Assembly (NCBI GenBank): GCA_030068145.1
Contig: JAPJBO010000714.1
Coordinates: forward strand, 55,687 to 119,686
Source: Diplonema papillatum
Lineage: Eukaryota > Euglenozoa > Diplonemea > Diplonemida > Diplonemidae
Length of the DNA: 64,000 bases
Direction: 5' to 3'
In this document: positions 9,637 to 20,730 of the stretch, piece by piece
Numbering within the stretch: the stretch's first letter is position 1
Layout: every line of letters starts with the position of its first letter
Made by a program: the position numbers and the translations under genes
The notes under the pieces: model-generated
What the model was told of the DNA's origin: nothing
The model's database searches: none
Seen by the model: only the letters and a program-made list of their open reading frames with translations

Positions 9637-10193
9637 ATGCTTTGGGGCAGGGGTGGAAAAAGCTAGCTCCCCACTAAATCCAGTCAAAAACAATACACTT
9701 TCAAACTCGTTTACAGAAAAGTGGGGTTGGCTCGAATAGAGGCTATTCACATTGCATGTTCATAGGACCTCCAGTCTCGAAACATAGCTCAAAGCATCTG
9801 CAGAATAACACGAAACCCCGGTTTCACAGTTCTTCTAGCCGAGACTAGAAAAGCGTCCCCGTTGCCTTGTACTGCGCAGATGGCTGTAGGAGCTACCCCG
9901 CCGGTCCCCGGCTATTCGAGCCTACGAATGCGTTTTTTGAACATTTACACACCTCTCACACGCGCCCTTCCTGCCTGCAGCAGCTTCTCGAAAAAAGGTC
10001 ATTCGTTAACCATTTTTCAACCCTCTTTTTCTGCTCAGGCAAACCTGCAGTGATGACAAAGTGTGTCTTAACTCTTTGATACCGAGGCAACAAAAGTTGC
10101 CGTTTTCTTGCAACGAGTGCTGTGAACTGGGAGCTCAGGTAAATGCAGTGATGACAACCTTCTTAGGTCGACGAGCACTGCGACCCAGATCGA

Positions 10194-10480
10194 GAGCTCA
10201 GTACACAGTGATGCTGAGGGGGGATTGAACTCCTCGGAAGTAATGGAATAGTCCCATAGCTCCTGGTGTCTGAAAGGGGTTCTTACTACGAACACCAATA
10301 CGAGCTCAGTACACAGTGATGCTGAGGGGGGATTGAACTCCTTGGAAGTAATGGAATAGTCCTCTAGCTCCTGGTGTCTGAAAGGGGTTCTTACGACGAA
10401 CACCATTACGAGCTCAGTAAACACAGTGCTGACAAGGTGGGATTGACCTCCTTGGTACTCATGCAACAGAAGCCCTAGCG
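10194..10480. repeat. 108-bp tandem repeat upstream of gene B
   Basis: Units begin GAGCTCAGTACACAGTGATG at 10194 and 10302, and in a diverged form at 10410. The first two are nearly identical. A weaker related stretch precedes at 10130-10190. It sits directly before gene B, so it could contain regulatory sequence, but nothing in it proves that. Confidence 0.85.
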
Positions 10481-10624
10481 CCTGCAAGGTCTTCGGTGGG
10501 AACTAGATCGAGGGCTCAGTAGACAGTGCTGATACAACATTCATTTAGCGTCTCTCCGACTGGGGTCTTCTTGCAACGACCGCACCCACGCCTCAAACCC
10601 GCCAACACCACAACAGGATGGCAA

Positions 10625-13070
10625 ATGGCATCCAAGGAAACATGGAAAAAGGGCGACAACGTCGAGGGCCTCGTGGACGGCACCTGGCTGCGCGGACGCG
10701 TGCAGAAGGGGCGCCGCGGGCCCGGGAACATCGACGTGAAGTGGGCCGGTGAGCGGAAGGTGTCCTCCGTGTCGGCGGAGCAGCTGCGGGTCCCGATCAA
10801 GAGTTGTTCGGTTTCGCCGGTGACATCGGCTTCCGGCCGGTCTGACAAGAGAGGGAAGAGGCCGCTGGACCAGTCGACGGAGGACGAATCCGCGTCGCCG
10901 GCTGCCAGCGTTTCCAGCCGTTCCGAAAAGAGGAGGAAGCCTTTGGATCAGTCAACGGAAAATGACTCCACGTCACCCGCCCCCGCTTCCAGCCGGCTGA
11001 GCAAGAGGGGGAAGAAGCCTGGGGACCAGTCGACAGAAGCCGACTCTGCATCGCCTGCGGCCAGCATTTTCAACCGTTTCGAAAAGAGGAAAAACCCTCC
11101 GGAACCGTCAACAAAAGATGCCTCCTCGTCCTCCTCCGCCCCCGCTGCCGGCAGGCCCGGCAAGAGAGGGACGGTGCCTCTGGACCAGTCGGCAGAAGAC
11201 GCCAGCACCTCGAGCCGTTTTGAAAGGCGGAAACGGCCTCTGGAACACCCAGCGGCGCCGCCGGCCGCGCCGGCCACCAGCCGGCCCGACAAAAGGAAGC
11301 GGGCCCACCTGCCGGGAACGGAGCAGCCGCTTCTAAATGACCCGGCGCAGCAGCCCCCCGGCGGGGCGCCGTCGATCGACCTCGAGTTCTTCCGCGAGAT
11401 CGTCGGAGAAGGGGTGGTAGTGGGAGACGACGAATCGTCCGACAGCGGCGCCGAAAAAAAAGCCCCCGCCGCCCGTCCGCAGGGCAAGAAGGGGCGGTCC
11501 GGAGTGGGGCAGCGGAAGGGCGCCGTCGAAGACGTGGCCCCCGTGGAGTGGCAAGCCGCAGTTGGAATTTTCGCCGGCGCCCCCGCGGCGCTCGACGCGG
11601 AGACCGACGCCGCCACCGCGAAGGCGGTCTTCGCCGAGGACGAGGCCCGCGCGGCGGCGGCGGCGGCGGCGGTGCCGGCGGCGGCCCCGGCGGCCGAGAA
11701 GCTGGCGGGGCTGTTCGACGTGATGGTGCAGGCGTTCCGCACGACCGGGCGGGCGATGCTCCCGTTTGGCGTGATCGCGAAGCTTGCGCTGACCGAGGCG
11801 AAGTATAACCCGTCGGTCGCGAGAGTGACCCGCGACGATGCCGTTTCGGTCGCGAAGGCGACCGGCAGCGCGTTTTTCTCGGCGGCCTGGACGCAGCTGA
11901 CCGCCACCGAGCGTCACATCCAGAGCTCGGGCGTCTCGTGGAAGGACCCCAGCACGAGCGCGCACACCGTCGCCGCCGGGGACTCCAAGGAGCAGCCGGC
12001 CGCGGCGCTCTTCTTCCACGTGGTCACTCCGTGCATCCAGTGGACCCCTGCCTCGCTGAAGGCCGCACGGCACGCGATCCTCACCGGGGAAGACATGCGC
12101 CCCGCTGGGAACCCGCCGCCGCCGCCCCACCCCAAGCGGTGGGCTTCGGCTCCGGCGGGCGGGGAAAAAGGCGAGCCCGGAGGGGGGAGAACCGGGAGAA
12201 TCGTAACGCGGGGAACGGTCGGTCCGGCGCTGCGGGAGCTCCGCAAGCAGAAGGACGAGGCCGCGGCGGAGGGAAAAGCGGCACGGCTGCGCGGAGACGC
12301 GGACACGCTGGGCGCCGAAGTGCGGAGGGACCGTGGCGAGGTGCGGCGGCTGGCTTCCGAGATCAACCGGCTGGCGGCGCCGCCTGCGGCGGCGGCGGCG
12401 GCGTCCCGCGTCGACGGCGAGACCCGCGTCGCGGCCGACCGCATCCTGCGCAAGCGCAAGGCCGAAGCCGAAGGCCGCCTGACCCGCAACGAAGCCCTTC
12501 TGCAAGCCGCCCTTCGCGGGCTGGCAGACACCGCGGGCGTGCTGCCTCCTCCCACGCCGGAGCCCGCGCGGAATCAGCTGGGGCTGTCGTCGAGCATGCT
12601 CGCGAAGCTGCGGGTGGCCGAAAAAAACGACGCGCTGCGCCCCGGGATGCTCCGCGCCCTCGGCGCCGAGCAGATGAAGGACGGGCTCAAGACGCTGTTC
12701 ACGCTCCTCGTGCAGTGGGGGCTCAACAAGGTCAACAGGGCGTCCGCCGCCAGCGCGATATCTACCCGCGCCGTCCGCGAGGTGCAGCTGACGGTGTCGG
12801 CCGCAGCCCCCCTCCCCGCGGGGCTGCTTGAGCGGGTCCTCCGGGCCGGCTGCGCCGGCGTCGTGTTCAAGAGCGGCGCCGCGTTCTCCGTCGTGGGCCT
12901 CGGGAAGACGGCGGCGGTGGTGTCCGTGCGGTGCGCGAAGCACGCGCAGGCCGCCCGCGCCGAGGCGTGGGACCGCCTCTTCGCCTCCGAGGTGCTCGCA
13001 GCCGAGCTCGACCGCCGGCGCCTCCGGCTCGCCCGGAGGGGCGACCAAGCGACCCTGATGGCGACATCCG
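10625..13070 (+). CDS. Gene B: Tudor/SH3-like domain protein with Ser/Lys repeats
   Basis: An ATG at 10625 opens a frame that runs on to 13147, but I end the exon at 13070. There the sequence becomes GTATGC, the same 5' splice motif as other introns here, leaving phase 1. Residues 5-57 (KGDNVEGLVDGTWLRGRV ... VKWAGERKV) resemble a Tudor/agenet-like barrel, often a reader of histone or protein methylation. Residues 60-230 hold about seven units of 22-27 residues with a K-R-G/K-K-P-L-D-Q-S-T core. After an acidic/alanine-rich linker comes a helical region (about 380-520) of no family I recognise, then a coiled coil (about 560-640) and an Ala-rich C-terminal part. It is probably nuclear. The exon end is duplicated at 13461-13535. 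The exon at 17429 is phase-compatible and could be its continuation. Confidence 0.6.
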
Positions 13071-13460
13071 GTATGCCGGTTCCTTGCACACGACTCACGT
13101 ATCTGCGTCTTGGTCGCCTTGCCAACTACCGTCCAGCCTCTAATTAATAGGCCAATACTATTGGTGTTACCCACAATATGCTGAATATAGAAGTTCGATA
13201 GAAGTTGTATGGAGTAGGGGTTGAAATAATGATGGTGCACAACGCTGGCGTTTTCTTGAGCCAAACTCCCGTTTTCAGCGCGCAAGCCCAACGGCGGTTG
13301 TGGTTCGCGCTGCACGGGGTCCTTTGTACCCATTTCGGGTGTGGTAAAGACACGGGCCTTGCCAACACCTCCAGTACTTTCTGACCACCTGTGATGCTCA
13401 TCTTGGCAAGAGACCAATGTGCAAGCGACCTTGCGTTTCTTGGGCTGATGCACTGGATGG

Positions 13461-13535
13461 CTCGCCCGGAGGGGCGACCAAGCGACCCTGATGGCGACAT
13501 CCGGTATGCCGGTTCCTTGCACACGACTCACGTAT
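13461..13535 (+). pseudogene. 75-bp copy of the gene B exon end and 5' splice site
   Basis: Identical to 13030-13104, including the GTATGCCGGTTCC splice-donor region. The sequence about 70-90 bp after each copy (ACCGTCCAGCCTCTAATT.ATAGG at 13126 and 13606) is also shared. This is a direct repeat within the presumed intron. Confidence 0.8.
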
Positions 13536-14115
13536 TTCCTTTCAAATTTCCCGATATTTATAAATTAAAAACTACATAAATTAGGAGCCAGACGGTATTC
13601 GACTTACCGTCCAGCCTCTAATTTATAGGCCAATAATATGCGTGGTTTATAATTTATCGGCAGTATGCTTGGCGACACGTGATTCGCGCCACTTCCCCGT
13701 GCGTTCGAGTCTCGGAACAGGACTCAAAACTGTGACCCAGGTGGCGACTGCCGACCATGACGGGGGCTAGCACCAGGAGTTGGGAACAGCTAGTCAGGCC
13801 AAGCTCATTGCCCAGAGAGAGCTTGCCACATCCTCGGGTGAGATGTGCCGCCTGTGTACAGACACTCAGCTGTTGCACGGGGCCGAAAACCCCGTGCGGC
13901 TACCACCGCAAGATGAAAACAGAAGTCTTGAGCCGAGTGCCGGATGGAGAAGCTGACAGCCCCCACGCGCTATCCGTCCCCCGAAGGAGACCCTTCGGAG
14001 AGGAGTCACAGGACCGAAAAGCAGCGCGTCGGAAACTCTAAGCCGACTGGTGAAAGTGACAAGTGGGCTATACTTCGATTCAGACGTTACCCACTCAAAG
14101 CCCTGAACTTAAACA

Positions 14116-14628
<513 letters not shown>

Positions 14629-14954
14629 ACGCACGGCACACACGTGGACGCCTCTCGCACAGGAAGGCACGTAAAAACGGGTCCACATCACGCACGCAAA
14701 CACATCCGCAGGGCCGCTCCAAGTCGCGTCGGTTAAAGAAGCAGCGTTAGCCATCTCGACCGCCCTAAGTGGCAACGTATTGGTAAGTCACCTTTTCTTT
14801 TATTGAAAGTATGCCAATCCTGCAGGGAATAGATTAGTTGACTTGACCTCTTGAGTTTGTGATACCCACGAATTGGGGAGTCGGGATAACCTACAAAGCC
14901 AAAAGCAGGACCGACCCCCCCGTTCGTGAGAAAAAGCGAAGAATAAAAGCACCT

Positions 14955-15198
14955 TCTTTTTTTGTATAAGCACCTGCTTTGTAGGAAATGCTTGAGGAGA
15001 CTGCCAGTTGCGATAGATCAAAGGAGGTAAATGTGCTGTAGCCCACACGAACCACAGGTAATTCTGGGTTTAGTGGCGGGCGTAAGCGTTCAACAAAGCG
15101 TAAGCGTTCAACAAAAAAGACCCTCTTTGTAGTTGCATGGTTTTCTCCCCCTCTAGCCTCCTTCGAAATGAGCACAAGGCAGTCCCTCGAGTATTTTC
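14955..15198 (+). mobile_element. Intron-associated dispersed repeat (family I5), copy
   Basis: A copy of the repeat that starts TTTTTGTATAAGCACCTGC and ends CAGTCCCTCGAGTATTTT. Other copies are at 30050, 42484, 44004 (truncated), 45488 (minus), 47664 and 53395, with pieces at 20248 and 23233. This copy has a 15-bp internal duplication (CGTAAGCGTTCAACA) and abuts the LINE fragment at 15211. Confidence 0.85.
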
Positions 15199-15210
15199 CA
15201 TCTGTCTGCG

Positions 15211-16245
15211 GTGTACTCACGGGAATGGTGCCGCAGGAAGTGGGGTTCGGGGAGCGGCGACTGCGAGTTCTGCGACAGCGGTGCGACGGGGACCCTGTGG
15301 CATTACTACTGGCAATGTCCGGGCCCAGGTTGTAGATGGAACGAGCTGCGATCCCGGTTTTGCATTGCTGAGGCGATGGTCCGGGACATGCCCCAGTGCT
15401 TGTGCATTAGAGGGATACCCCCCTACGGGACCCCTCCTGACCTCCTGGAGAAGATCCAGAGGCTGATCGGTACGATCTCAATCGAGATGGCGCAGGCGCA
15501 GCGGAGCCTTGCGGCAACACGCCCTTGGGAACTCGCCTCAGGTGCGTCGACGAAATACGACGTACACTTAGCAACGGACAGTCGTAAGTTGCTAACGACC
15601 AACATCGGAACCCGCTTCGCAGCGACGTTGGTCTTCTGGCTGCGGAGTCTATCATGGGTCAGCTCCAACCCTCTCCCGACGACAGGCGTGGAACTCGCGC
15701 TTGATTTTGAGGCATTTACGCGTTCGAAGCTCCCAGGGAGAACCTTCGCCGAGAAGGGGCTGCAAATTGGGTACCTTATGCGAGCTATCAACGACCTGTG
15801 CTGCGCCGACTCAGGAGTCGCCTCCTTCCCTGGGAAGTGGCGGCAGGGGGTCTGTTCCCTCCGCTGTTTTGGTGCGCCGGCTATGCCGGGTTGTACCCAC
15901 CGCCCACGCTTTGCGGCTGGACGGAAGACCGAGTGGATGTTGGGCAAGCTGGAAACAATTTGCGCCCGTAACAGCTGGAACGATGCCGTGCCTGAATATC
16001 CGCACGACGTACCCTATGTTCAGTGGGAGTTGAGATTCTCTGTCAAGATGCTAGCCGCCGCCATAGGGCGGGCTATTGCCAAAAGGAGGAGAGCCCGCGA
16101 AACAACGTGCCAACACACGCCTGCCAGGCGGTCTCGTCCGCCAGTCAGAACGCCCCCGGCTGCGCCACCATCGGTGCAACAATCATCTTTGACAGGGCCA
16201 CGGCTCGCTCCGCGCCCACGGCGCAACGACTTGCGCCCGCCGTAG
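15211..16245 (+). CDS. C-terminal part of a LINE-like (non-LTR) retrotransposon ORF2
   Basis: A 344-codon frame. It starts with a zinc-knuckle-like CEFC-x9-H-x5-C segment (residues 18-38), of the type found after the reverse transcriptase in many non-LTR retrotransposons. The rest is a tail with no recognised domain and a basic Arg/Pro-rich end. No reverse transcriptase core is visible upstream, where the sequence changes abruptly to an I5 repeat, so the element is 5'-truncated. The TAG at 16243 is followed by a 3' UTR shared with 53838-53965. Confidence 0.6.
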   Translation: MYSREWCRRKWGSGSGDCEFCDSGATGTLWHYYWQCPGPGCRWNELRSRFCIAEAMVRDMPQCLCIRGIPPYGTPPDLLEKIQRLIGTISIEMAQAQRSLAATRPWELASGASTKYDVHLATDSRKLLTTNIGTRFAATLVFWLRSLSWVSSNPLPTTGVELALDFEAFTRSKLPGRTFAEKGLQIGYLMRAINDLCCADSGVASFPGKWRQGVCSLRCFGAPAMPGCTHRPRFAAGRKTEWMLGKLETICARNSWNDAVPEYPHDVPYVQWELRFSVKMLAAAIGRAIAKRRRARETTCQHTPARRSRPPVRTPPAAPPSVQQSSLTGPRLAPRPRRNDLRPP

Positions 16246-16335
16246 TAGTACGGGATAGTAGTGGGGCGACCGGATACTCCTCGGAGAGATGGTCCCTGCA
16301 CTCTAACTCGTCTCTCTCTCTCTCTCTCTGTCTTT
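16246..16335 (+). mobile_element. 3' UTR of the LINE-like element
   Basis: GGAGAGATGGTCCCTGCACTCTAACTCGTCTCTCTC recurs at 53905-53941. In both copies it follows a stretch CCGCCGTAG.AGT at the ORF end and leads into a TC-rich tail. Confidence 0.7.
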
Positions 16336-16611
16336 GTCAAGAGTTGCAACTCAACTATTCCCAACACGTTGCGTGGTGGAGAAACGAGAAACTCGTCACC
16401 GCAAGCCGTGGCGTTTTCAGTTGCTAACTTCCCGGTAGCACGAGCAGGCACTGCATTCAACAAACGAAGCATTTGTGCTGCAGGGAGCACGTCCGGAACA
16501 ACAGGCGACCATTCCGTGTTTCCAAATCCACATTCGGAGTACTCTTGATTCAAGTTCACTCTCATGTCGAATGAAGCGAATCAAGAGAAAAGAAGAAGAA
16601 GAAAAAGAAAA

Positions 16612-16875
16612 GGCCGCTCCTGGTCCAGGAACGTGACGGTCAACCACAGCTTGCAAAGCTTGAGTCGGAGGCAGCACAGTGCCACAACCCCGTCCGCTCT
16701 GCCCTGTGGCTGACCGTCTCGACGAGCTTCGAGCGCCAAGCCCCAAGGTGCGCCACGCCTTGATGCTTTAGTTTGGGAAATCGGTAGCCCCTTGACCCGT
16801 AGGCCCGTGGCTCTGCAGTACCGCCGAACACGTGAAGCTTGGCTCCCGTGTAGCAGGCTTTCCCTGGTACCTAGC
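16612..16875 (-). repeat. Dispersed repeat family R1, copy 2
   Basis: Reverse-complement match to 11-281, preceded by a GAA/AAAG-rich tract at 16578-16611. The interval 16340-16578 before it holds no gene I can support. Confidence 0.75.
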
Positions 16876-16979
16876 GAATCAAGAAAACAAAGGAAGCGGC
16901 GCCGCAAGGCTCAACACCCTCGGTGCAACAAAGCTCCTCAGTACGTCACGTCTCGCCGGCCGCTGGAAGCGTGAAGAAG

Positions 16980-17256
16980 AAAAAGGCCGCTCCTGGTCCA
17001 GGAACGTGACGGTCAACCACAGCTTGCAAAGCTTGAGTCGGAGGCAGCACAGTGCCACAACCCCGTCCGCTCTGCCCTGCGGCTGACCGTCTCGACAAGC
17101 TTGTGTTCAGAGCGAGCGCCAAGCCCCAAGGTGCGCGACGCCTTGATGTTTTAGTTTGGGAGATCGGTAGCACTTGACCCGTCGGCCCGTGGCTCTGCAG
17201 TACCGCCGGACACGTGAAGCTTGGCTCCCGTGTAGCAGGCTTTCCCTGGTACCAAA
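16980..17256 (-). repeat. Dispersed repeat family R1, copy 3
   Basis: Nearly identical to copy 2 only about 110 bp away. The intervening GCTCCTCAGTACGTCACGTC..CCGCTGGAAGC stretch also precedes the truncated copy at 45190, so it belongs to the family too. Confidence 0.75.
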
Positions 17257-17428
17257 CCCTCGGATACGACCATACTCTGGTGAAGGCACCCCATCCCGCC
17301 TGCATCGGCCCGAAAGATACAAATCCCGATGCCACTCCATGCCGTAAAAGGACATGGGCCCGCAAAATAAGCCGCCCCGAACAACACATTTTTTTCGGGA
17401 GGGCAAGTTTTTTGCGTTTCTCTTCCAG

Positions 17429-17625
17429 TCAGGCTATCCACAACGCAGGCTGCAGTAGACACAGCCGGGGTTCCGTCCGACCCGACCCGAGTCCTCGTCA
17501 CGCTTACCGTTCCAAACGAGATGCAGGTCGTGAACAAAGCGGTGAAGGAAGTCAAGGTCTGCCTTCCCATCCCTTTTGTTGGACAGAATGAGGAGCGATT
17601 GCCTCCACCCATCTACAGCACCTAA
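17429..17625 (+). CDS. Short terminal exon, unknown protein
   Basis: A TCTTCCAG 3' splice site is followed by 2 bases and then 64 codons, ending in TAA at 17623-17625. The peptide includes PSDPTRVLVTLTVPNE, VKVCLPIPFVGQNEE and an RLPPPIYST C-terminus. The composition and GC-rich third positions look coding, and the frame would be missed by a start-codon search. It needs a preceding exon ending at phase 1; gene B at 13070 satisfies this. The family is not recognised. Confidence 0.45.
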
Positions 17626-17989
17626 ACGCGGGCGTGCTTCAGTGCTTCTTTATGACACAGTGATGTACGCACGTATCCCACCACTAAGCACCGTTTTTTT
17701 TAAAGCGCCAGCTTGAAATGAAATGCTCGACGATGCTGCCCGACAAAGAACAGAAGGGATCCCAAGTGCTGTAACTACCGAACCACGTGTTGAACGGACG
17801 TGAGGTCATGCGGGTCTACCCCTACACGACAAACCACACAAACGCAACAGGTCAAAGTCCTGAGTGAGAAAACAACACACGGTGGTGTAAGCGAAGAACA
17901 AGTCAGATTGTGTTTGTATTGTATTTGCCCCTAACCTCTATATTTCCTCCCTTCCATTCGGAGTCGAAGCAGCTACGTCGAGTATTCTC

Positions 17990-18100
17990 AGTACTACCAA
18001 TCTTGCGGTTGCCCTTGAACGGATTGCGCAGGCTTGGAAACGGAGGCAGCGTGTTTTGGTGGGACTTCCAAACCTGAAAATGACACAGAGTAAATGCCCG
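17990..18100 (+). repeat. Intron repeat family R3, copy
   Basis: Contains the family words AATCTTGCGGTTGCCCTT, GGCAGCGTGTTTTGGTGG and CCTGAA. Other copies are at 19258-19350, 23262-23360 and three in tandem at 27308-27650. The GATCAACCGGCACGCA.AAAC word after it also follows the tandem copies at 27656. Confidence 0.75.
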
Positions 18101-18175
18101 TAAGGGCGAAACGATCAACCGGCACGCACAAACAAAACGAACTTTTCAACCATAATTTAACCCTCTTCTTCACAG

Positions 18176-18541
18176 CATGTTTTGAGCTCGCCGACGGCAG
18201 GCTTAGCTGATTACAACGTGCGCGTTGTCGACACCCGTGTTGCGCGTACCGTGCCCGACACGTTCGAAGCGTACTCCGCAAGGTCGTTGCTCAGCCACCG
18301 GTTGCAGATGGATACTCTGGTGTCGGAAGTGGTGGCCATCAAGCTTCTCACGACCAGAGGCGAGCAGGCCCTGACGGAGCAGCACCGCTTCGTGAAGGAG
18401 CAGCTCAACCTGCTTTCGACCATCGCCCCCGACGTCGTCGTCATCGACAGGACGCATCCTGACGCGGAGCTCGTCACGCTGCATCTCAAGAAGCGTTGCG
18501 CAGAGGTCGATGCGCTTATCAACGCATTCGCTCTGTCGTGA
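18176..18541 (+). CDS. Terminal exon of an unknown helical protein
   Basis: Starts after CTTCTTCACAG at phase 0 and ends in TGA at 18539-18541, giving about 121 residues. The peptide is mostly helical and polar, with stretches such as LLSHRLQMDTLVSEVVAIKL, QHRFVKEQLNLLSTIAP and LHLKKRCAEVDALINAF. The start lies in an upstream exon that I cannot assign. The last 100 bp are copied in decayed form three times downstream (18565-19085). The overlapping minus-strand frame is probably a shadow. Confidence 0.5.
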   Translation, partial: HVLSSPTAGLADYNVRVVDTRVARTVPDTFEAYSARSLLSHRLQMDTLVSEVVAIKLLTTRGEQALTEQHRFVKEQLNLLSTIAPDVVVIDRTHPDAELVTLHLKKRCAEVDALINAFALS

Positions 18542-18564
18542 CGCTTTTGCTGACGACATGGAAT

Positions 18565-19090
18565 CTCTGGCGTCATCGGCGCGAACGCTGGTATTACGAC
18601 AGTCTCAAAGCGTTGCGCAGATCTCGCGCCGATATGCAGCTTCTCGGCTTCGGAGAACATGTTGTTCATGAGCCACTTGGACCCGTCGAGGATGGAGCCT
18701 GTCGAGCCAAAGCAGTCCTGCACACTCTGCAGCAGCTCCACCTTCTTCGGGATCGGACCGCTGGAGACGTCCCGTTTGAGCACCGCGAGCTGCGTGCGGT
18801 GCGCTTCCTGCAGGCGATGCAGGTCGAAGATCATGTTTTGGTGCTTTGACGAAATCTCTGTCGTCATCGGCACGAACGCCGGTATCACGACACAGGGGTC
18901 ACATCTCGTCGTCGCAAAAAGCGCTGCGCGCTCATCAACGGATTCGCTCTGTTTTAACGCTTTTGCTGGCCAGCGCGTGGACCATCGTGCCTGGAGTATC
19001 AGCTCCGGCGGCATCGTCATCGGCAGACCGTGAGCTCGTCATCTCCAAAGCGTTGCGCAGAGGTCATCCAGCGTGTTCGCTTTGGCTGGA
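18565..19090 (+). pseudogene. Decayed partial copies of the preceding exon end
   Basis: Words from 18430-18560 (GTCGTCATCG, AAGCGTTGCGCAGAGGTC, AACG.ATTCGCTCTG, ACGCTTTTGCTG) recur in order at 18565-18640, 18845-18975 and 19010-19085. They carry substitutions and deletions and have no continuous frame. Confidence 0.55.
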
Positions 19091-19257
19091 GCCATCGTCC
19101 CTGAAGTATCGACTCGAACGCGATTTCGTCCTAAAAACGGGCCTCAAACAAAGCTAGCCAACGAAGCGCTTGGAATTCTCGCTTTTGGCGACGGAGACGG
19201 TGAACGAGCTCAACCTGGCTTTCTTCGATCGCGTCTCAAGTTCTGTCTTGTTTTGTT

Positions 19258-19350
19258 GGATACTAACAATCTTGCGGGTTGCCCTGCAATGTGTTGTAAA
19301 TTGCTAAAAGACGCAGACACAGCATGGTGGTTGGCCAAACCTTCTAACCT
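19258..19350 (+). repeat. Intron repeat family R3, copy
   Basis: ACAATCTTGCGGGTTGCCCTGCAATGTGTTG.. through AACCTGAAAA; diverged relative to the copies at 27308-27650. Confidence 0.7.
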
Positions 19351-19359
19351 GAAAACAAC

Positions 19360-20200
19360 GAAATAGGCACCGAGCGCCCCTTGAGTGTTTTTGATGTTGG
19401 CTTATCAGCATAGCGTGCAGACCCGCGCGTTGCACAGCGTTGCTGCCGGCCTTGCCGGGGCGAAGGCACAGCGCGGTGGCAACAGCTTGCCTGCGAGATC
19501 CTTGTACCGTTCACCATCTCGCTGTACTAGCGGCCTTGGAGGCCCTTACCTCTGCCTCCGTCTCATCACAAGTTTCTATTTGTCACTCCCCATTGCCAAA
19601 TATCTGGGGTTCAAACCCCTGGTCTCCGCACACCGTGAGAACCGAGGGTGGTTAAGATCGGCCGACGTAGCCGCTGCAGCATTAGTTTGCGCCATTGCTG
19701 CTGGAAGTACGGCGCGGTGCCTGGCACCAGCCGTGGCTACCAATCTTGTCCTGTGGCTTGAAGCCGCAGGGTCCGGGAGTGGTTACAACGGGCCGAGGTG
19801 GCAGCAGCAGCATCTACTTGTGCCATTGGTGCTGGAACTACCGCGAAGAACCCGACGCTGACAACCAAGCGGTCAGAAGGGTCTGGTGGGGACAAGCTTG
19901 CTTGTCTATATCAAAAAGTGTCGGATGGCAGCGTGCTGCGCTAAATCACTTAAGACAGGCGACAACCTGGCGATTATCGGGCTATTGTTACACGAGTGGT
20001 TTTGTCCTTTAACAGGGTGAGCCGATGTCTATCATCTCAGTTCTACACGGCTGTGTCACGCGGCATCAAGCATGCGTGTCACAGTCATCGGGTAATATTG
20101 GCAAGACTCGTCGCAACGTCGGCCGCAGGACCTTATGCAGCCCGTTTTCTCCTTCAGAATAGACACCAAGCCCGTTTTCTCTGCTGAGTCTTAATACAAG
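19360..20200. other. No supported gene
   Basis: Contains a diverged local duplication (about 19655-19720 and 19790-19850, GCAGCAG.ATCTACTTGTGCCATTG-type). It also has a stretch at 20015-20115 shared with 43340-43460 (GTGAGCCGATG..ATCTCA). A T-arm-like GGGGTTCAAACCCC at 19607 is isolated. Confidence 0.5.
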
Positions 20201-20222
20201 GGGGGGGGGGGGGGGGGGGGTC
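20200..20222. repeat. Poly-G tract
   Basis: A run of more than 20 consecutive G, followed by TCCGGGGGGCACCGGGGGGAGGG. It is G-quadruplex-prone on the plus strand. Confidence 0.95.
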
Positions 20223-20247
20223 CGGGGGGCACCGGGGGGAGGGAGAA

Positions 20248-20324
20248 CTTTGTAGTTGCATTGTTTCTTCCCCTCTAGCCTCCTTCGAAGTAAGCACAAG
20301 GCAGCCCCTCGAGTAATTTTGGGT
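20248..20324 (+). mobile_element. Fragment of I5 repeat (3' part)
   Basis: Matches the terminal third of the family (ACTTTGTAGTTG..CTCCCCCTCTAGCC..CCCCTCGAGTA) directly after the poly-G tract. The 5' part is missing. Confidence 0.7.
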
Positions 20325-20730
20325 GAGTTACCTACCCATGCATACCCCCCCTGAGTCTCGGCCGTGGCCGGCAATCCTCGATCCGCTGTACGGAAGCGCG
20401 AAGCGGAGCTAACTCTCATTCTGACCACTTCGAAACGCGCAAGCGTGGTCCTGTCCCATTGCAAAAGGCTGGCACTGTGTCGTGTGGAATGCATCGGTGT
20501 GTCAACCTACTAGTGCAACATAAGCAGTGTCCGACGAAACCAAAGAAACCCCCCACATAGTAAGCTCTCATCTTGAGCTCGTCTGCAACCCAAGAAAGCC
20601 TGCCCGAGGCAAAACGCACCCTGGGGGGGAGAGCCGTCGTCGACAGCGTACCAGTATCGGTTAATCCCTTTTTTCCACAAACCAGCCCCTGCCACACCCC
20701 AGAGCATCCCTTGCCATCTTCAAAGCGAAG

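Noticed and set aside
18211-19020. 270-codon minus-strand frame opposite the 18.2-kb exon
   Set aside because: It covers several decayed copies of the same exon end and has no acceptor or recognisable domain. The plus-strand exon has a clean acceptor and stop.
19473-19640. tRNA gene with intron near a GGGGTTCAAACCCC T-arm
   Set aside because: The only candidate acceptor partner is 160 bases upstream with one mismatch, and there is no D or anticodon arm.
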